From the NCBI GenBank assembly GCA_945903645.1, contig CAMDOM010000028.1, positions 1 through 41,588 on the forward strand: 41,588 nucleotides of DNA, in the 5' to 3' direction. The DNA comes from Chryseobacterium gleum (GTDB lineage: Bacteria; Bacteroidota; Bacteroidia; UBA10329). Position numbers and translations under genes: made by a program. Of this stretch, positions 23,973-32,746 are shown piece after piece; positions within the stretch are counted from its first letter, which is position 1; each line of letters begins with the position of its first letter. Under the pieces are notes generated by a model. It was not told the DNA's origin. It searched no databases and was given only the letters and a program-made list of their open reading frames with translations.

Positions 23973-25739
23973 ATGTATCACATCGGAGTTGCCAAAAAAG
24001 ATATTACCGCCTTCAAGCTCGGTGTGGGCATGATGGGCTACGGCATGTATTTAAATATTGTGAAGGGCGTTGACACTGACCTTTTTGCACGGGCAGTTGT
24101 GATTAAAGACAGCGCCTCAGGCAAGAAAGTGGCTATGGTGAATGCGGAAATCTGCTTCATCACTATCGCCATAAAAAAAGGGGTGATGAAAAAACTTGAC
24201 CGCAAGCATCCTGAATTGGGCTATTCGGAAGATAATGTGATGCTTACGGCTCAACACACGCATAGCGCTCCTGGTGGATATTCTCATTTTGGGTTATACA
24301 ATATGGCGGTGCCAGGCTTTGTGCCCGAAGTGTATAAAACCATAGTTGACGGCATTGTAAATGCGATTATTGAAGCAGAGGCCAGCGCTGTTCCAGCAAC
24401 AATTAAACTTGCGAAAAGTGAAATCGCACCAGATAAAGAGGTAGGGTTTAACCGGTCTGTTGGGGCCTACAACCAAAATCCTGAAGTAAAAAAAGTAGCG
24501 GAAGATGAATCTCAATATGCTGTTGACCGCAACATGCTATTGCTTCGATTCGATGACTTAGAAGGTAATCCCATTGGAACATGGAATTTCTTTGGAACCC
24601 ACACCACCAGTATCAGCAACGACAATACGTTGATTTGCTCTGACAATAAAGGATATGCCGCACTTTTTATGGAGAAAGCGCTCCGCAAAGAAGGAAAGCC
24701 TCAGGATGTTGTTTCAGTGTTTGCGCAGCGCAAAACTGGTGATGTTACTCCGAACTATGTTTGGGACAAGAAAAAAAGTTGGATACGCGGCAAATTCGAA
24801 GATGATTTTGAAAGTGCTCGCTACAATGGAAATCTTCAATTCGAACATGCAATTGACCTGTATACCAAGGCGTCAAATGAAAAAAGTATTCCGCTCCAAA
24901 TAGATTATGAAATTGCATGGGTGGACTTTCGCACCACAATTGTTGACCCGGAATTTGCTTGGGGCGACCCAGATGCTCGCACGGGACCCGCATGCCATGG
25001 CGTGAAATTTTTTGCTGGAACCAAAGAAGGCCCTGGCATGGCAAAACCACTTGCCGCATTGGTTACTGCGTTAAGTCGCGGCTTCAAAGCCTACGAACTT
25101 ATGGCTGCCAAAAAAATGCCTAAAGAACAAGCGGACAAAATCTATTTGAAATATAAAGTTCAAGGGGCAAAGGACATCCTTTTAGAAGCTGGAGAACGAA
25201 CTATTTTGGGCACACATGATATAAAGAATCTAGTTGTTCCAAAATGGGCAGACGGCACCATAGCGGCTTTCAAACGCTACCATGCTAATGGCAGTCTTGG
25301 GGATCAACCTTGGACACCTCAAGTGTTACCGTTGCACCTTGTAATTATTGGCAACTTGGCTTTTGCTGGCATTCCTGCGGAAGCAACAACCATTGCAGGA
25401 CAGCGCATCGAACAATCGCTTTTGGATATTCTGCAGGACCACGGAGTAACAGAAGTAATAGCAACCACCTACTGCAACGCCTACTGCGGCTATATTACCA
25501 CATATCAGGAATATAAAACTCAGCACTATGAAGGCGGACATACCGTATTTGGCGAACATACGCTGGGCGCGGTGCAAACCAAATTTAAGCAACTAGCATT
25601 AGAGATGTTAAAGCCGAAAAACGAGCGAATCGCTATTGACGAAGGCCGTCCAGCCACATTTACCAAAGAGGAATTGGCGCTTCGATCCTTCAATGTAAAA
25701 TCAAGAAGGCGCCAACTTAAAGGTCAAATGCCAATATAA
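23973..25739 (+). CDS. Neutral/alkaline ceramidase homologue, nucleophile Ser replaced by Thr
   Basis: Neutral ceramidases hydrolyse the amide bond of ceramide with a zinc centre. The 588-aa protein follows the family order: AQHTHSAPGGYS (H95, H97), GTHTTSISNDN (H210), AQRKTGDVTPN, IPAEATTIAGQR (E470), and TTYCNAYCGYITTYQEY with QHYEGGHTVFGEHT near the C-terminus. The zinc ligand set therefore looks intact. In the motif that should read GDVSPN or GNLSPN, the nucleophile Ser is Thr (T259). No signal peptide precedes the MYHIGVAKKDIT start, although known bacterial ceramidases are secreted. ATG at 23973 was preferred to a TTG at 23934, which only adds unrelated residues. The next gene follows after 20 bases. 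The function may have shifted within the family. Confidence 0.87.
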   Translation: MYHIGVAKKDITAFKLGVGMMGYGMYLNIVKGVDTDLFARAVVIKDSASGKKVAMVNAEICFITIAIKKGVMKKLDRKHPELGYSEDNVMLTAQHTHSAPGGYSHFGLYNMAVPGFVPEVYKTIVDGIVNAIIEAEASAVPATIKLAKSEIAPDKEVGFNRSVGAYNQNPEVKKVAEDESQYAVDRNMLLLRFDDLEGNPIGTWNFFGTHTTSISNDNTLICSDNKGYAALFMEKALRKEGKPQDVVSVFAQRKTGDVTPNYVWDKKKSWIRGKFEDDFESARYNGNLQFEHAIDLYTKASNEKSIPLQIDYEIAWVDFRTTIVDPEFAWGDPDARTGPACHGVKFFAGTKEGPGMAKPLAALVTALSRGFKAYELMAAKKMPKEQADKIYLKYKVQGAKDILLEAGERTILGTHDIKNLVVPKWADGTIAAFKRYHANGSLGDQPWTPQVLPLHLVIIGNLAFAGIPAEATTIAGQRIEQSLLDILQDHGVTEVIATTYCNAYCGYITTYQEYKTQHYEGGHTVFGEHTLGAVQTKFKQLALEMLKPKNERIAIDEGRPATFTKEELALRSFNVKSRRRQLKGQMPI

Positions 25740-25759
25740 AATAAAGACACCAAAAAGGT

Positions 25760-26956
25760 ATGAGTATAACCCCTAAAACCTACGCCTACTATCGCAACAT
25801 CGTACAGGGAAAGCAGTTTCCACTCGCTTATGTTGACCTCGATTTGTTTGATGCCAACGTGACAGAATTGGCCACTATGGCGCAGGGGAAAACCACTCGA
25901 ATTGCATCCAAAAGTGTGCGTGTACCAGCCTTGTTGCAGCGCATCCTTAAGCATTCATCGGTCTATCAGGGTTTGATGTGCTATTCGCCACGCGAGGCAG
26001 TATTCCTTTCGCAGCAAGGCTTTGATGATTTGTTGATGGGCTATCCTGCATGGAACGAGTTGGACATACTCCCAATCATAGATGAATTAAAAAAGGGCAA
26101 GACCATCATTTTGATGATAGACCGCCCCGAGCACATCACGCATCTCGACCGCATCGCTAGGCGCGAAGGCGTGCGCGTTCCCATTTGCATGGATATGGAT
26201 ATGAGCACCGACCTTCCGGGACTGCATTTCGGGGTATGGCGGTCGTCTGTGTTTGGGGAGAAAGAAGCGGTAGCGTTGGGCAAGGTCATCCAACAGCATT
26301 CGAATGTGGAACTGGTGGCCGTTATGGGATACGAAGCTCAAATAGCTGGTCTTGGCGACAATGTTCCTGGTCAAGGCGCCATGAATGCAGTTGTTAAATT
26401 ACTCAAAGGACGCTCGGTGAAAGAAATCGCGCAGCGCAGGAAAAGTATCGTTGCGGCTCTCACCGCCATGGGATTCAACCTCCGCATTGTGAACGGTGGC
26501 GGCACTGGCAGCATGAACACCACCTGCAAAGAAGAAGTAGTGACTGAGGTGACAGTTGGCTCTGGTTTTTTCAGCCCAGGTCTATTCGATAATTACAGTC
26601 ATTTCAAGATGGAACCATCAGCGGGCTATGCCATCGAGATAGTCCGTCAGCCCAAGCCGAATATCTTCACTTGTCTTGGTGGCGGTTACGTAGCTTCAGG
26701 CGAGATTGGCAAATTGAAGCAACCCAAAGTCTTTTTACCTGAAGGCGCAACGCTTATCGCTCAAGAAGGCGTGGGCGAAGTGCAAACCCCGATAACCTAT
26801 TCTGGCAAAGAGCTTGAATTGGGCAGCCCCGTGTTCCTTCGTCACAGCAAGGCAGGAGAATTGTGCGAGCACTTCAATACGGTGCATCTCATCTCGCAAG
26901 GAAAGATTGTTGACGAAGTAAAAACGAATCGGGGTTTTGGGGAGGCGTTTCTCTAA
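25760..26956 (+). CDS. PLP-dependent alanine-racemase-fold enzyme (D-threonine aldolase / D-serine dehydratase-like)
   Basis: This 398-aa protein has a fold-type III alanine-racemase N-terminal barrel. FPLAYVDLDLFDAN is the first strand and the PLP lysine is K51 in RIASKSVRVP. A Gly-rich phosphate-binding segment (NGGGTGSM) follows, then a C-terminal domain with metal-ligand-like RHSKAGELCEHFN. The group covers amino-acid deaminase/aldolases such as D-threonine aldolase and D-serine dehydratase. The gene lies 20 bases after the ceramidase homologue and 18 before fabG, so an operon is likely. A lyase acting on a 2-amino-3-hydroxy compound next to a ceramidase relative would suit breakdown of a sphingoid- or serine-like head group, but that is inference. 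Confidence 0.87.
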   Translation: MSITPKTYAYYRNIVQGKQFPLAYVDLDLFDANVTELATMAQGKTTRIASKSVRVPALLQRILKHSSVYQGLMCYSPREAVFLSQQGFDDLLMGYPAWNELDILPIIDELKKGKTIILMIDRPEHITHLDRIARREGVRVPICMDMDMSTDLPGLHFGVWRSSVFGEKEAVALGKVIQQHSNVELVAVMGYEAQIAGLGDNVPGQGAMNAVVKLLKGRSVKEIAQRRKSIVAALTAMGFNLRIVNGGGTGSMNTTCKEEVVTEVTVGSGFFSPGLFDNYSHFKMEPSAGYAIEIVRQPKPNIFTCLGGGYVASGEIGKLKQPKVFLPEGATLIAQEGVGEVQTPITYSGKELELGSPVFLRHSKAGELCEHFNTVHLISQGKIVDEVKTNRGFGEAFL

Positions 26957-26970
26957 GCCGTCTATCTTTG
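26937..26970 (+). promoter_or_regulatory. Promoter immediately upstream of fabG (possible leaderless transcript)
   Basis: TTG at 26937-26939 and an exact TATCTTTG at 26963-26970 are separated by 23 bases. The -7 element ends only 4 bases before the ATG at 26975, so transcription would begin at or next to the start codon. Confidence 0.45.
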
Positions 26971-26974
26971 CCCC

Positions 26975-27721
26975 ATGCAGTTGTTAAAAGGAAAAGTTGC
27001 ACTAGTTACTGGAGGAACCCGTGGCATTGGCAAAGGCATTTGCCTCAAGTTGGCCGAGCACGGTGCCACAATAGTATTCACTTATGTTTCAAGTGAAGAT
27101 GCCGCAAAGGCTGTTGAAGCCAAACTATGCGCAATGGGCGTTACAGCCAAGTCAGTTCGTTCCGATGCCGCCAAGCTAGAAGAGGCTGAAAAACTCATTG
27201 AAGATATCACCACTGAATTTGGCGCGTTGCATATTGTGGTGAACAATGCTGGCATCACCCGCGACAACCTATTAATGCGGATGAAGGAAGAAGACTGGGA
27301 TGCCTTGATTGATACCAACCTCAAATCGGTGTTCAACATCACCAAAGTAGTGCAGCGCATCATGCTAAAACAGCGTGAAGGAAGCATTATCAATATGAGC
27401 AGCATAGTTGGGATTGAAGGCAATGCTGGACAAGCAAATTATGCTGCAAGTAAGGCTGGAATTATTGGTTTCAGTAAGAGTATTGCAAAAGAACTCGGTT
27501 CACGGAATATTCGTTGCAATGTGATTGCTCCGGGTTTTATCGAAACCGAAATGACCAATGCACTCGACCCAAAAGTGGTTGAAGAATGGAAAGCTTCTAT
27601 TCCTTTGAAGCGCGCAGGTACTGCCGAAGATGTAGCCAATTGCGTGCTATTTCTCGCCAGTCCGTTGTCGTCCTATGTTACTGGACAAGTAATTCCTGTT
27701 TGTGGAGGAATGCTGACCTAG
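26975..27721 (+). CDS. fabG: 3-oxoacyl-[acyl-carrier-protein] reductase
   Basis: FabG reduces 3-oxoacyl-ACP with NADPH in fatty-acid synthesis. The 248-aa sequence is a classical short-chain dehydrogenase: the nucleotide-binding TGGTRGIGKGI (12-22), the NNAG motif (90-93), the catalytic S143, Y156 and K160 (SSIVG, then YAASKAG), and IRCNVIAPGFIETEMT near the end. The length and the C-terminal VTGQVIPVCGGML are typical. The gene has its own promoter element directly upstream and is followed after 3 bases by the VWA gene. Other SDR activities cannot be fully excluded, but the match to FabG is close. Confidence 0.92.
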   Translation: MQLLKGKVALVTGGTRGIGKGICLKLAEHGATIVFTYVSSEDAAKAVEAKLCAMGVTAKSVRSDAAKLEEAEKLIEDITTEFGALHIVVNNAGITRDNLLMRMKEEDWDALIDTNLKSVFNITKVVQRIMLKQREGSIINMSSIVGIEGNAGQANYAASKAGIIGFSKSIAKELGSRNIRCNVIAPGFIETEMTNALDPKVVEEWKASIPLKRAGTAEDVANCVLFLASPLSSYVTGQVIPVCGGMLT

Positions 27722-27724
27722 CGT

Positions 27725-29809
27725 ATGGAAATAATCTTCCAATATCCTGCATGGTTCGTCATCTTTTGCCTTTTGGCAGGAGTTGGCTATGCATTGGCCA
27801 TGTATTTCCGCGACCGAAAGACATCAGAATTTGCGCATTGGATGGTGCGCATGCTTGCTGCGTTGCGCGGGTTATCGGTTTTCATTATTGCTCTTCTGAT
27901 TATTGGCCCGTTGCTAAAAACTACTCAGAATAGAACGGAGAAACCAATAATTATTGTTGCTCAAGACAACTCCACTTCCGTTCTACTCAATGCCGATTCC
28001 ACATTTTACCGCACCATCTATTTGGAATCGCTTGAGAAGTTGCGCTTAGAATTGGGAGAAAAATACGAAGTGCATTCCTTCAACTTTGGTGGTTCGGTAA
28101 GCGAGGGCGATGCCACCAATTTCTCTGAAGCAAGAACCGATTTTTCTCAGTTGTTTGAAGAATTGGACAATCGCTATGCAAACCGAAACGTTGGTGCTGT
28201 AATTCTTGCATCCGATGGAATTTATAATCGCGGTGCCGACCCTGTGTATAGTCCGCTCAGAATAAAAGCTCCATTTTTCGCCATTGCTTTAGGCGATACT
28301 ACAGTAAAGAAAGATGTTATTCTAGCCAAAGTAGACCACAATCGCTACGCCTATTTGGGCAACGAATATCCAGTAGAAATCACCATTGAAGCAGCCGAAT
28401 TTGGCGGTCAAAATGCTCTGGTTCAAATTACAGGAGATAAGGGCATTCTTTGGGAAGAACGGATTTCCATTTCCTCTACATCTTTCCGAAAAACATTACT
28501 CGCAACTTTAAAAGCAGACACTCCAGGGCTTAATCGTCTGCGGATAAGCGTCCAACGTTTGAAAGGAGAATTGTCCTATGCCAACAACACCCAAGATGTG
28601 TTTGTAGAAGTTTTGGACGGACGGCAAAAAGTGTTGATTCTAGCCGCTGCCCCACACCCTGATGTTGCAGCATTAAGACGTTCCATTTCTTCCAATCAGA
28701 ATTATGAAGTAGAAGCCGAAATCATAGGGAAAAGCGAAATTATTCCAGACAAATACGATTTGATTTTACTGCATCAATTGCCGCAAACGGGCAGCGAAGG
28801 CAAGGCCATTGTGGAGCGCGTTCTGGCCAGTGATGTGCCCATATTTGTAATTGTTGGGGGAAAAACTGATTTGAATGCCTTCAATGCCTTGAGTCTTGGG
28901 CTTCGCATTAATTCGGGAAGAAAAACCCAAAACCAAGTGCAGCCTCTGTTAGCAAAGGGTTTTTCGTTGTTTGCCGTAGATGAAGAATTGCGCAGAATGC
29001 TAAGCCGTTATCCACCACTCAATGTTCCTTTTGGAGAATTCACCACAAGTGGGTCGGCTCAGTCCTTATTTTCCCAACGCATTGGCAATGTAGAAACGGA
29101 ACAATCGCTGTTGCTATTCAACGATATTTCGGGGAGAAAAATCGGCATTTCGGCTGGAGATGGCATTTGGAGATGGCGAATGAAAGATTTTCAGGATAAC
29201 GCCTCACATGAAGTATTTGACGGTATGCTATCGAAAATAGTGCAGTATCTCGCTCTAAAAACGGATAAAAGTTTGTTCCGCGTTGTGACGAAAAATCGGT
29301 ACAGCGAAGATGAACAGGTGGTGTTCAATTGCGAACTCTACAACGAAACCTATGAACCTTTGAATGAACCAGAAGTGACTTTGACCATTCGAGATGAGAA
29401 AAGAAAAGAATTTACATATGCGTTTAACCGCACCGAAACCGCGTATCGACTAAATGTTGGCACGTTCAAAGCTGGTAATTATACCTACATGGCCTCTGTA
29501 AATCACGCTGGAAAAGTGCATGAAAGCAAAGGGCAGTTTATGGTGGCCGCATTGAAATTGGAAAGTGTGAATACCTCGGCCGACCACAGTTTGCTAAATC
29601 GTTTAGCAACACAAGCGGGAGGAAAAGTATTCTATCCCAAAGAATTGGAAAAACTTTCAGCCACAATTCTAGCAAACGAAGATTTACGAAATGTGATTTA
29701 CGAAGAGACTTGGTTCAAAGAAGCCATTCACTTAAAATGGCTCTTCGCACTTATTATGCTGCTGCTTAGCATAGAGTGGTTTGTTCGTAAACGCGGAGGA
29801 GCCTACTAA
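27725..29809 (+). CDS. Inner-membrane protein with von Willebrand factor A-like domain
   Basis: The 694-aa protein has two N-terminal transmembrane helices (about 8-27 and 48-65). A VWA-like domain follows, with the MIDAS motif D81-N-S83-T-S85 (in VAQDNSTSVLL) and ASDGIYNRGADP. A long extracytoplasmic region with beta-sandwich character follows. A C-terminal helix (KWLFALIMLLLSIEWFV, about 670-687) ends in a basic tail. Large membrane-bound VWA proteins of this type are common in Bacteroidota, sometimes near BatA/BatB-like genes, but their job is unknown. The start lies 3 bases after the fabG stop, so the two are co-transcribed. There is no evidence for a direct link to fatty-acid synthesis. 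Confidence 0.78.
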   Translation: MEIIFQYPAWFVIFCLLAGVGYALAMYFRDRKTSEFAHWMVRMLAALRGLSVFIIALLIIGPLLKTTQNRTEKPIIIVAQDNSTSVLLNADSTFYRTIYLESLEKLRLELGEKYEVHSFNFGGSVSEGDATNFSEARTDFSQLFEELDNRYANRNVGAVILASDGIYNRGADPVYSPLRIKAPFFAIALGDTTVKKDVILAKVDHNRYAYLGNEYPVEITIEAAEFGGQNALVQITGDKGILWEERISISSTSFRKTLLATLKADTPGLNRLRISVQRLKGELSYANNTQDVFVEVLDGRQKVLILAAAPHPDVAALRRSISSNQNYEVEAEIIGKSEIIPDKYDLILLHQLPQTGSEGKAIVERVLASDVPIFVIVGGKTDLNAFNALSLGLRINSGRKTQNQVQPLLAKGFSLFAVDEELRRMLSRYPPLNVPFGEFTTSGSAQSLFSQRIGNVETEQSLLLFNDISGRKIGISAGDGIWRWRMKDFQDNASHEVFDGMLSKIVQYLALKTDKSLFRVVTKNRYSEDEQVVFNCELYNETYEPLNEPEVTLTIRDEKRKEFTYAFNRTETAYRLNVGTFKAGNYTYMASVNHAGKVHESKGQFMVAALKLESVNTSADHSLLNRLATQAGGKVFYPKELEKLSATILANEDLRNVIYEETWFKEAIHLKWLFALIMLLLSIEWFVRKRGGAY

Positions 29810-29821
29810 CCTCGGCCCCAA

Positions 29822-30832
29822 TTATTGAACTTGAATGGTACTCAGTCGCGCCAAACAATCGCGCGTTTCTTGTTCCATCTTTTCTACAATGCCCTTTACG
29901 GTAAGAATTTCATCAATCATTTCTACCGATTGCCCTGCGCACCATAAGGTTTTGTACGATGCAGGTTGCAATGCATTTTCCAAGCGTTTCATTCCGCGAA
30001 GCTGAACGAATAGTTTGAAATATTTTTTGGTTTGCTTGTTGGTTGCCAATTTGCGCTCAAACCAATTCTGACGAAGTCCAATCTTTTGCGCGTAAGGCGT
30101 TTGAATTATGGTGCAAGGCGTTCCACTAATCTTATCGGTCATCACAATATCTTTCATTCCGTATTCCACAATGGCATTTTTGTACCCATCGCCCACCTCC
30201 GCCTCAGTGCAAGCGATAAATCGTGTGCCAACCGAAACACCCGAAGCACCTACCGCTAGCATAGAAACTATTCCTTCACCAGTTGCAACACCGCCAGCCG
30301 ACACAATTGGAACATTCGGGAATGCTTTGCGAAGCGCTGGCACCAAAATCTGTAATGGATATGGCCCAGCATGACCTCCAGCTCCCTGTCCCACTGCAAT
30401 AATGCCATCGCAGCCTAAATCAACACACATGCGAGCGTGGTCCACATTGGTCACATCGCAAAACACCTTGGCGCCATAGCTGTGCGCTTTCTCAATTACA
30501 TCCTTGGGACTGCCAAGTGACGTAATAAAGAAAGGGACTTTTTGCCGAACAGATGCTTCCAAATGTCCTTCCAACATGGGATTTGTTTTCTGAACAATAA
30601 GATTGACCCCATAGCTTCCAGATACATTATTCGCTTCGCGAAATGCATTTAACCGCTTCAACACCTCTTCATATTCGCCTTTCTTTCGATAATTAAGTGA
30701 TGGAAAAGTTCCCATAATTCCCGCCCGCATTGCTTCTGTAACCATTGATTCATTTGAAACCAAAAACATTGGTGCCATTATGATGGGAAAATCTATGCGC
30801 AGAAGCTCGCTTAAGTCATTTTTTAAATTCAT
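29822..30832 (-). CDS. Nitronate monooxygenase / FMN-dependent enoyl reductase-like flavoprotein
   Basis: This 336-aa TIM-barrel flavoenzyme belongs to the nitronate monooxygenase/FabK-like family, which uses FMN. It shows the N-terminal FPIIMAPM strand, YGVNLIVQK, GAKVFCDVTNVDHA, and the FMN-phosphate segments GQGAGGHAGPY and VSAGGVATGEGI, then GASGVSVGTRFIACTEAEVGD. ATG at 30832 (MNLKNDLSELL) was chosen over ATG at 30850, because the divergent promoter overlaps the latter and homology begins just after 30832. It is divergent from an acyl-CoA synthetase. A role in lipid or nitroalkane oxidation is possible, and the true substrate is unclear. Confidence 0.85.
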   Translation of the reverse strand: MNLKNDLSELLRIDFPIIMAPMFLVSNESMVTEAMRAGIMGTFPSLNYRKKGEYEEVLKRLNAFREANNVSGSYGVNLIVQKTNPMLEGHLEASVRQKVPFFITSLGSPKDVIEKAHSYGAKVFCDVTNVDHARMCVDLGCDGIIAVGQGAGGHAGPYPLQILVPALRKAFPNVPIVSAGGVATGEGIVSMLAVGASGVSVGTRFIACTEAEVGDGYKNAIVEYGMKDIVMTDKISGTPCTIIQTPYAQKIGLRQNWFERKLATNKQTKKYFKLFVQLRGMKRLENALQPASYKTLWCAGQSVEMIDEILTVKGIVEKMEQETRDCLARLSTIQVQ

Positions 30833-30837
30833 GCCGC

Positions 30838-30867
30838 TTGTAGATTTCAAATGATAGATTATTTTTG
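30838..30867 (+). promoter_or_regulatory. Promoter of the acyl-CoA synthetase gene
   Basis: TTG (30838-30840), 19 bases, then TATTTTTG (30860-30867), an exact fit to the Bacteroidota TTG-N19-TAnnTTTG consensus. The predicted start is near 30873, about 48 bases before the ATG at 30921. Confidence 0.65.
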
Positions 30868-30920
30868 GGGTTCAGTCTTCTAAAGAATAATTTCAAAGTT
30901 AACCCTTAAACTGTAAAATC

Positions 30921-32564
30921 ATGAGTTATCCATTGCCGTTAGATATGATGTATCGTTGGGAAAAAGAATCTCCCAACTTAGTATTTATGCGCCAACCCAT
31001 AAATGGAAAATGGCACGAATGGACTTGGAAGGAAACTGGCGAAGAAGTGCGGAAAATGGCAGCATATCTCAAGAATTTAAATCTTGAACCAGGTACGCGC
31101 ATAGCAATGATTTCTAAAAATTGTGCACATTGGATTATAAGCGATTTGGCCATTATGATGGCTGGCCACACAGGCGTTCCTTTGTATCCAAATCTTAATG
31201 CCGAAACAATTCGGCAAATCTTGGAGCACAGCGAATCGAAAGTTTTATTGGTTGGAAAATTGGATGGATGGGCCGCCATGCGTTCGGGTGTGCCGGAAAA
31301 CGTTCAGTGCATCGCTTTCCCATTTTATACCGAACCTGGATATCCAGAGTGGTACGAATTGATGAAAAACGTGCAGCCGTTGAGAGATGATGTGCATCGC
31401 GACCGGAACGACTTAGCCACTATTATCTACACATCCGGCACAACTGGAATGCCGAAAGGGGTAATGCATAAGTTTCATAACTTCGGTTGGGCTGCCAAAC
31501 AGGCAATGGACGAACTTCAATTGAAGCCTCACACCCAGCGCTTCTTTTCATATTTACCACTGTGCCATATCGCTGAGCGTCTGTTGGTAGAAATGGGAAC
31601 TATTTACACAGGGAGCGTGGTGAGTTTTGCAGAATCACTGGACACTTTTGCTAAGAATTTAGCTGAAAGTGAACCAACCGTTTTCTTGGGCGTTCCGAGA
31701 ATTTGGAGCAAGTTTCAGCAAGGAATTCTCACCAAAATGCCCCAAAAAAAATTGGACTTGTTTTTAAAAATTCCAATTCTAAACGGAATTGTGAAGAAAA
31801 AAATCAAAGCAGGACTGGGATTAGCAAATGCTGAAAATGTTTTTACTGGTGCTGCACCCACTCCAGCAGCATTAATAAATTGGTTCGCAAAACTTGACAT
31901 CAATATTCAAGAGGCGTATGCCATGACCGAAAATTGCTGTTATAGTCACGTGACTCGCAATAATGCAATCAAAGTAGGTTTTGTAGGTCAACCATTACCG
32001 GAATGTGAAGTAAAACTTAGTCCTCAAAAAGAGATTCTGATAAAGCACGAGGCAATGATGGATGGATACTACAAGGAGCCTGCCATGACTGCCGAAACCC
32101 TTGTAGACGGGTGGTTGCATACTGGCGATGAAGGATTTATTGATTCGAAAGGCTTTTTAAAAATTACAGGTCGCGTTAAAGATTTGTTCAAGACCAGCAA
32201 AGGCAAATATGTTGCTCCGTCTCCAATAGAAATGCGCATTTCTGCCAATGCTGATGTGGAGCAGGTTGCTGTAGTTGGCGATGGAATTCCTCAACCAATT
32301 GTGCTTCTGGTGCTTTCTGAAAGCGGAATGAAAAAATCGAAAAGTGAGATTACTGACAGCCTACTTAAGACCATTGGTGAGGTTAATACTCAAATAGACC
32401 AACACGAGCAAGTGAAAGTTGCTATAATCGTGAAAACGCCTTGGACTGTTGAGAATGAACTGCTTACACCCACAATGAAAATTAAGCGAAACCCGATTGA
32501 AAAAATCTATCGTTCGCACTACGAGAAATGGTATGCTTCTAAAGATGCTGTTATCTGGGAATAG
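30921..32564 (+). CDS. Long-chain fatty-acid-CoA ligase (AMP-dependent synthetase)
   Basis: The enzyme activates fatty acids to acyl-CoA through an acyl-adenylate. The 547-aa protein carries the AMP-binding P-loop YTSGTTGMPKG (170-180), IQEAYAMTENCC (adenine-binding), GWLHTGDEGFID and the hinge region KITGRVKDLFKTSKGKYVAP, with a C-terminal catalytic Lys in TPTMKIKRN. It resembles FadD15-like long-chain enzymes and is a little shorter than some. A good promoter lies upstream and a strong terminator 17 bases downstream, so it is a single-gene transcript. The chain-length preference is not visible. Confidence 0.93.
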   Translation: MSYPLPLDMMYRWEKESPNLVFMRQPINGKWHEWTWKETGEEVRKMAAYLKNLNLEPGTRIAMISKNCAHWIISDLAIMMAGHTGVPLYPNLNAETIRQILEHSESKVLLVGKLDGWAAMRSGVPENVQCIAFPFYTEPGYPEWYELMKNVQPLRDDVHRDRNDLATIIYTSGTTGMPKGVMHKFHNFGWAAKQAMDELQLKPHTQRFFSYLPLCHIAERLLVEMGTIYTGSVVSFAESLDTFAKNLAESEPTVFLGVPRIWSKFQQGILTKMPQKKLDLFLKIPILNGIVKKKIKAGLGLANAENVFTGAAPTPAALINWFAKLDINIQEAYAMTENCCYSHVTRNNAIKVGFVGQPLPECEVKLSPQKEILIKHEAMMDGYYKEPAMTAETLVDGWLHTGDEGFIDSKGFLKITGRVKDLFKTSKGKYVAPSPIEMRISANADVEQVAVVGDGIPQPIVLLVLSESGMKKSKSEITDSLLKTIGEVNTQIDQHEQVKVAIIVKTPWTVENELLTPTMKIKRNPIEKIYRSHYEKWYASKDAVIWE

Positions 32565-32581
32565 TTGAAATCATAGAATTG

Positions 32582-32622
32582 AAAGCCCGAAGAACTTCAT
32601 GTTTCTTCGGGCTTTATATTTT
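32582..32622 (+). terminator. Rho-independent terminator after the acyl-CoA synthetase gene
   Basis: A perfect 13-bp stem (AAAGCCCGAAGAA / TTCTTCGGGCTTT, loop of 8) is followed by TATATTTT. It begins 17 bases after the stop codon. Confidence 0.88.
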
Positions 32623-32698
32623 CAAGTCATCAATAGTGTTGTCTGTAGGTTCGAAAGTCAGAAACAGCGTCACTTTTTCACCCAATAAACAGGTCTAA

Positions 32699-32728
32699 TT
32701 GCGCACGAATAGTTTATCCCTACTTTAG
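32699..32728 (+). promoter_or_regulatory. Candidate promoter of the lipoprotein gene
   Basis: TTG (32699-32701), 19 bases, then TACTTTAG (32721-32728), one mismatch from TAnnTTTG. It ends 18 bases before the ATG at 32747. Confidence 0.42.
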
Positions 32729-32746
32729 CGCAGTATTAATTAGCCA

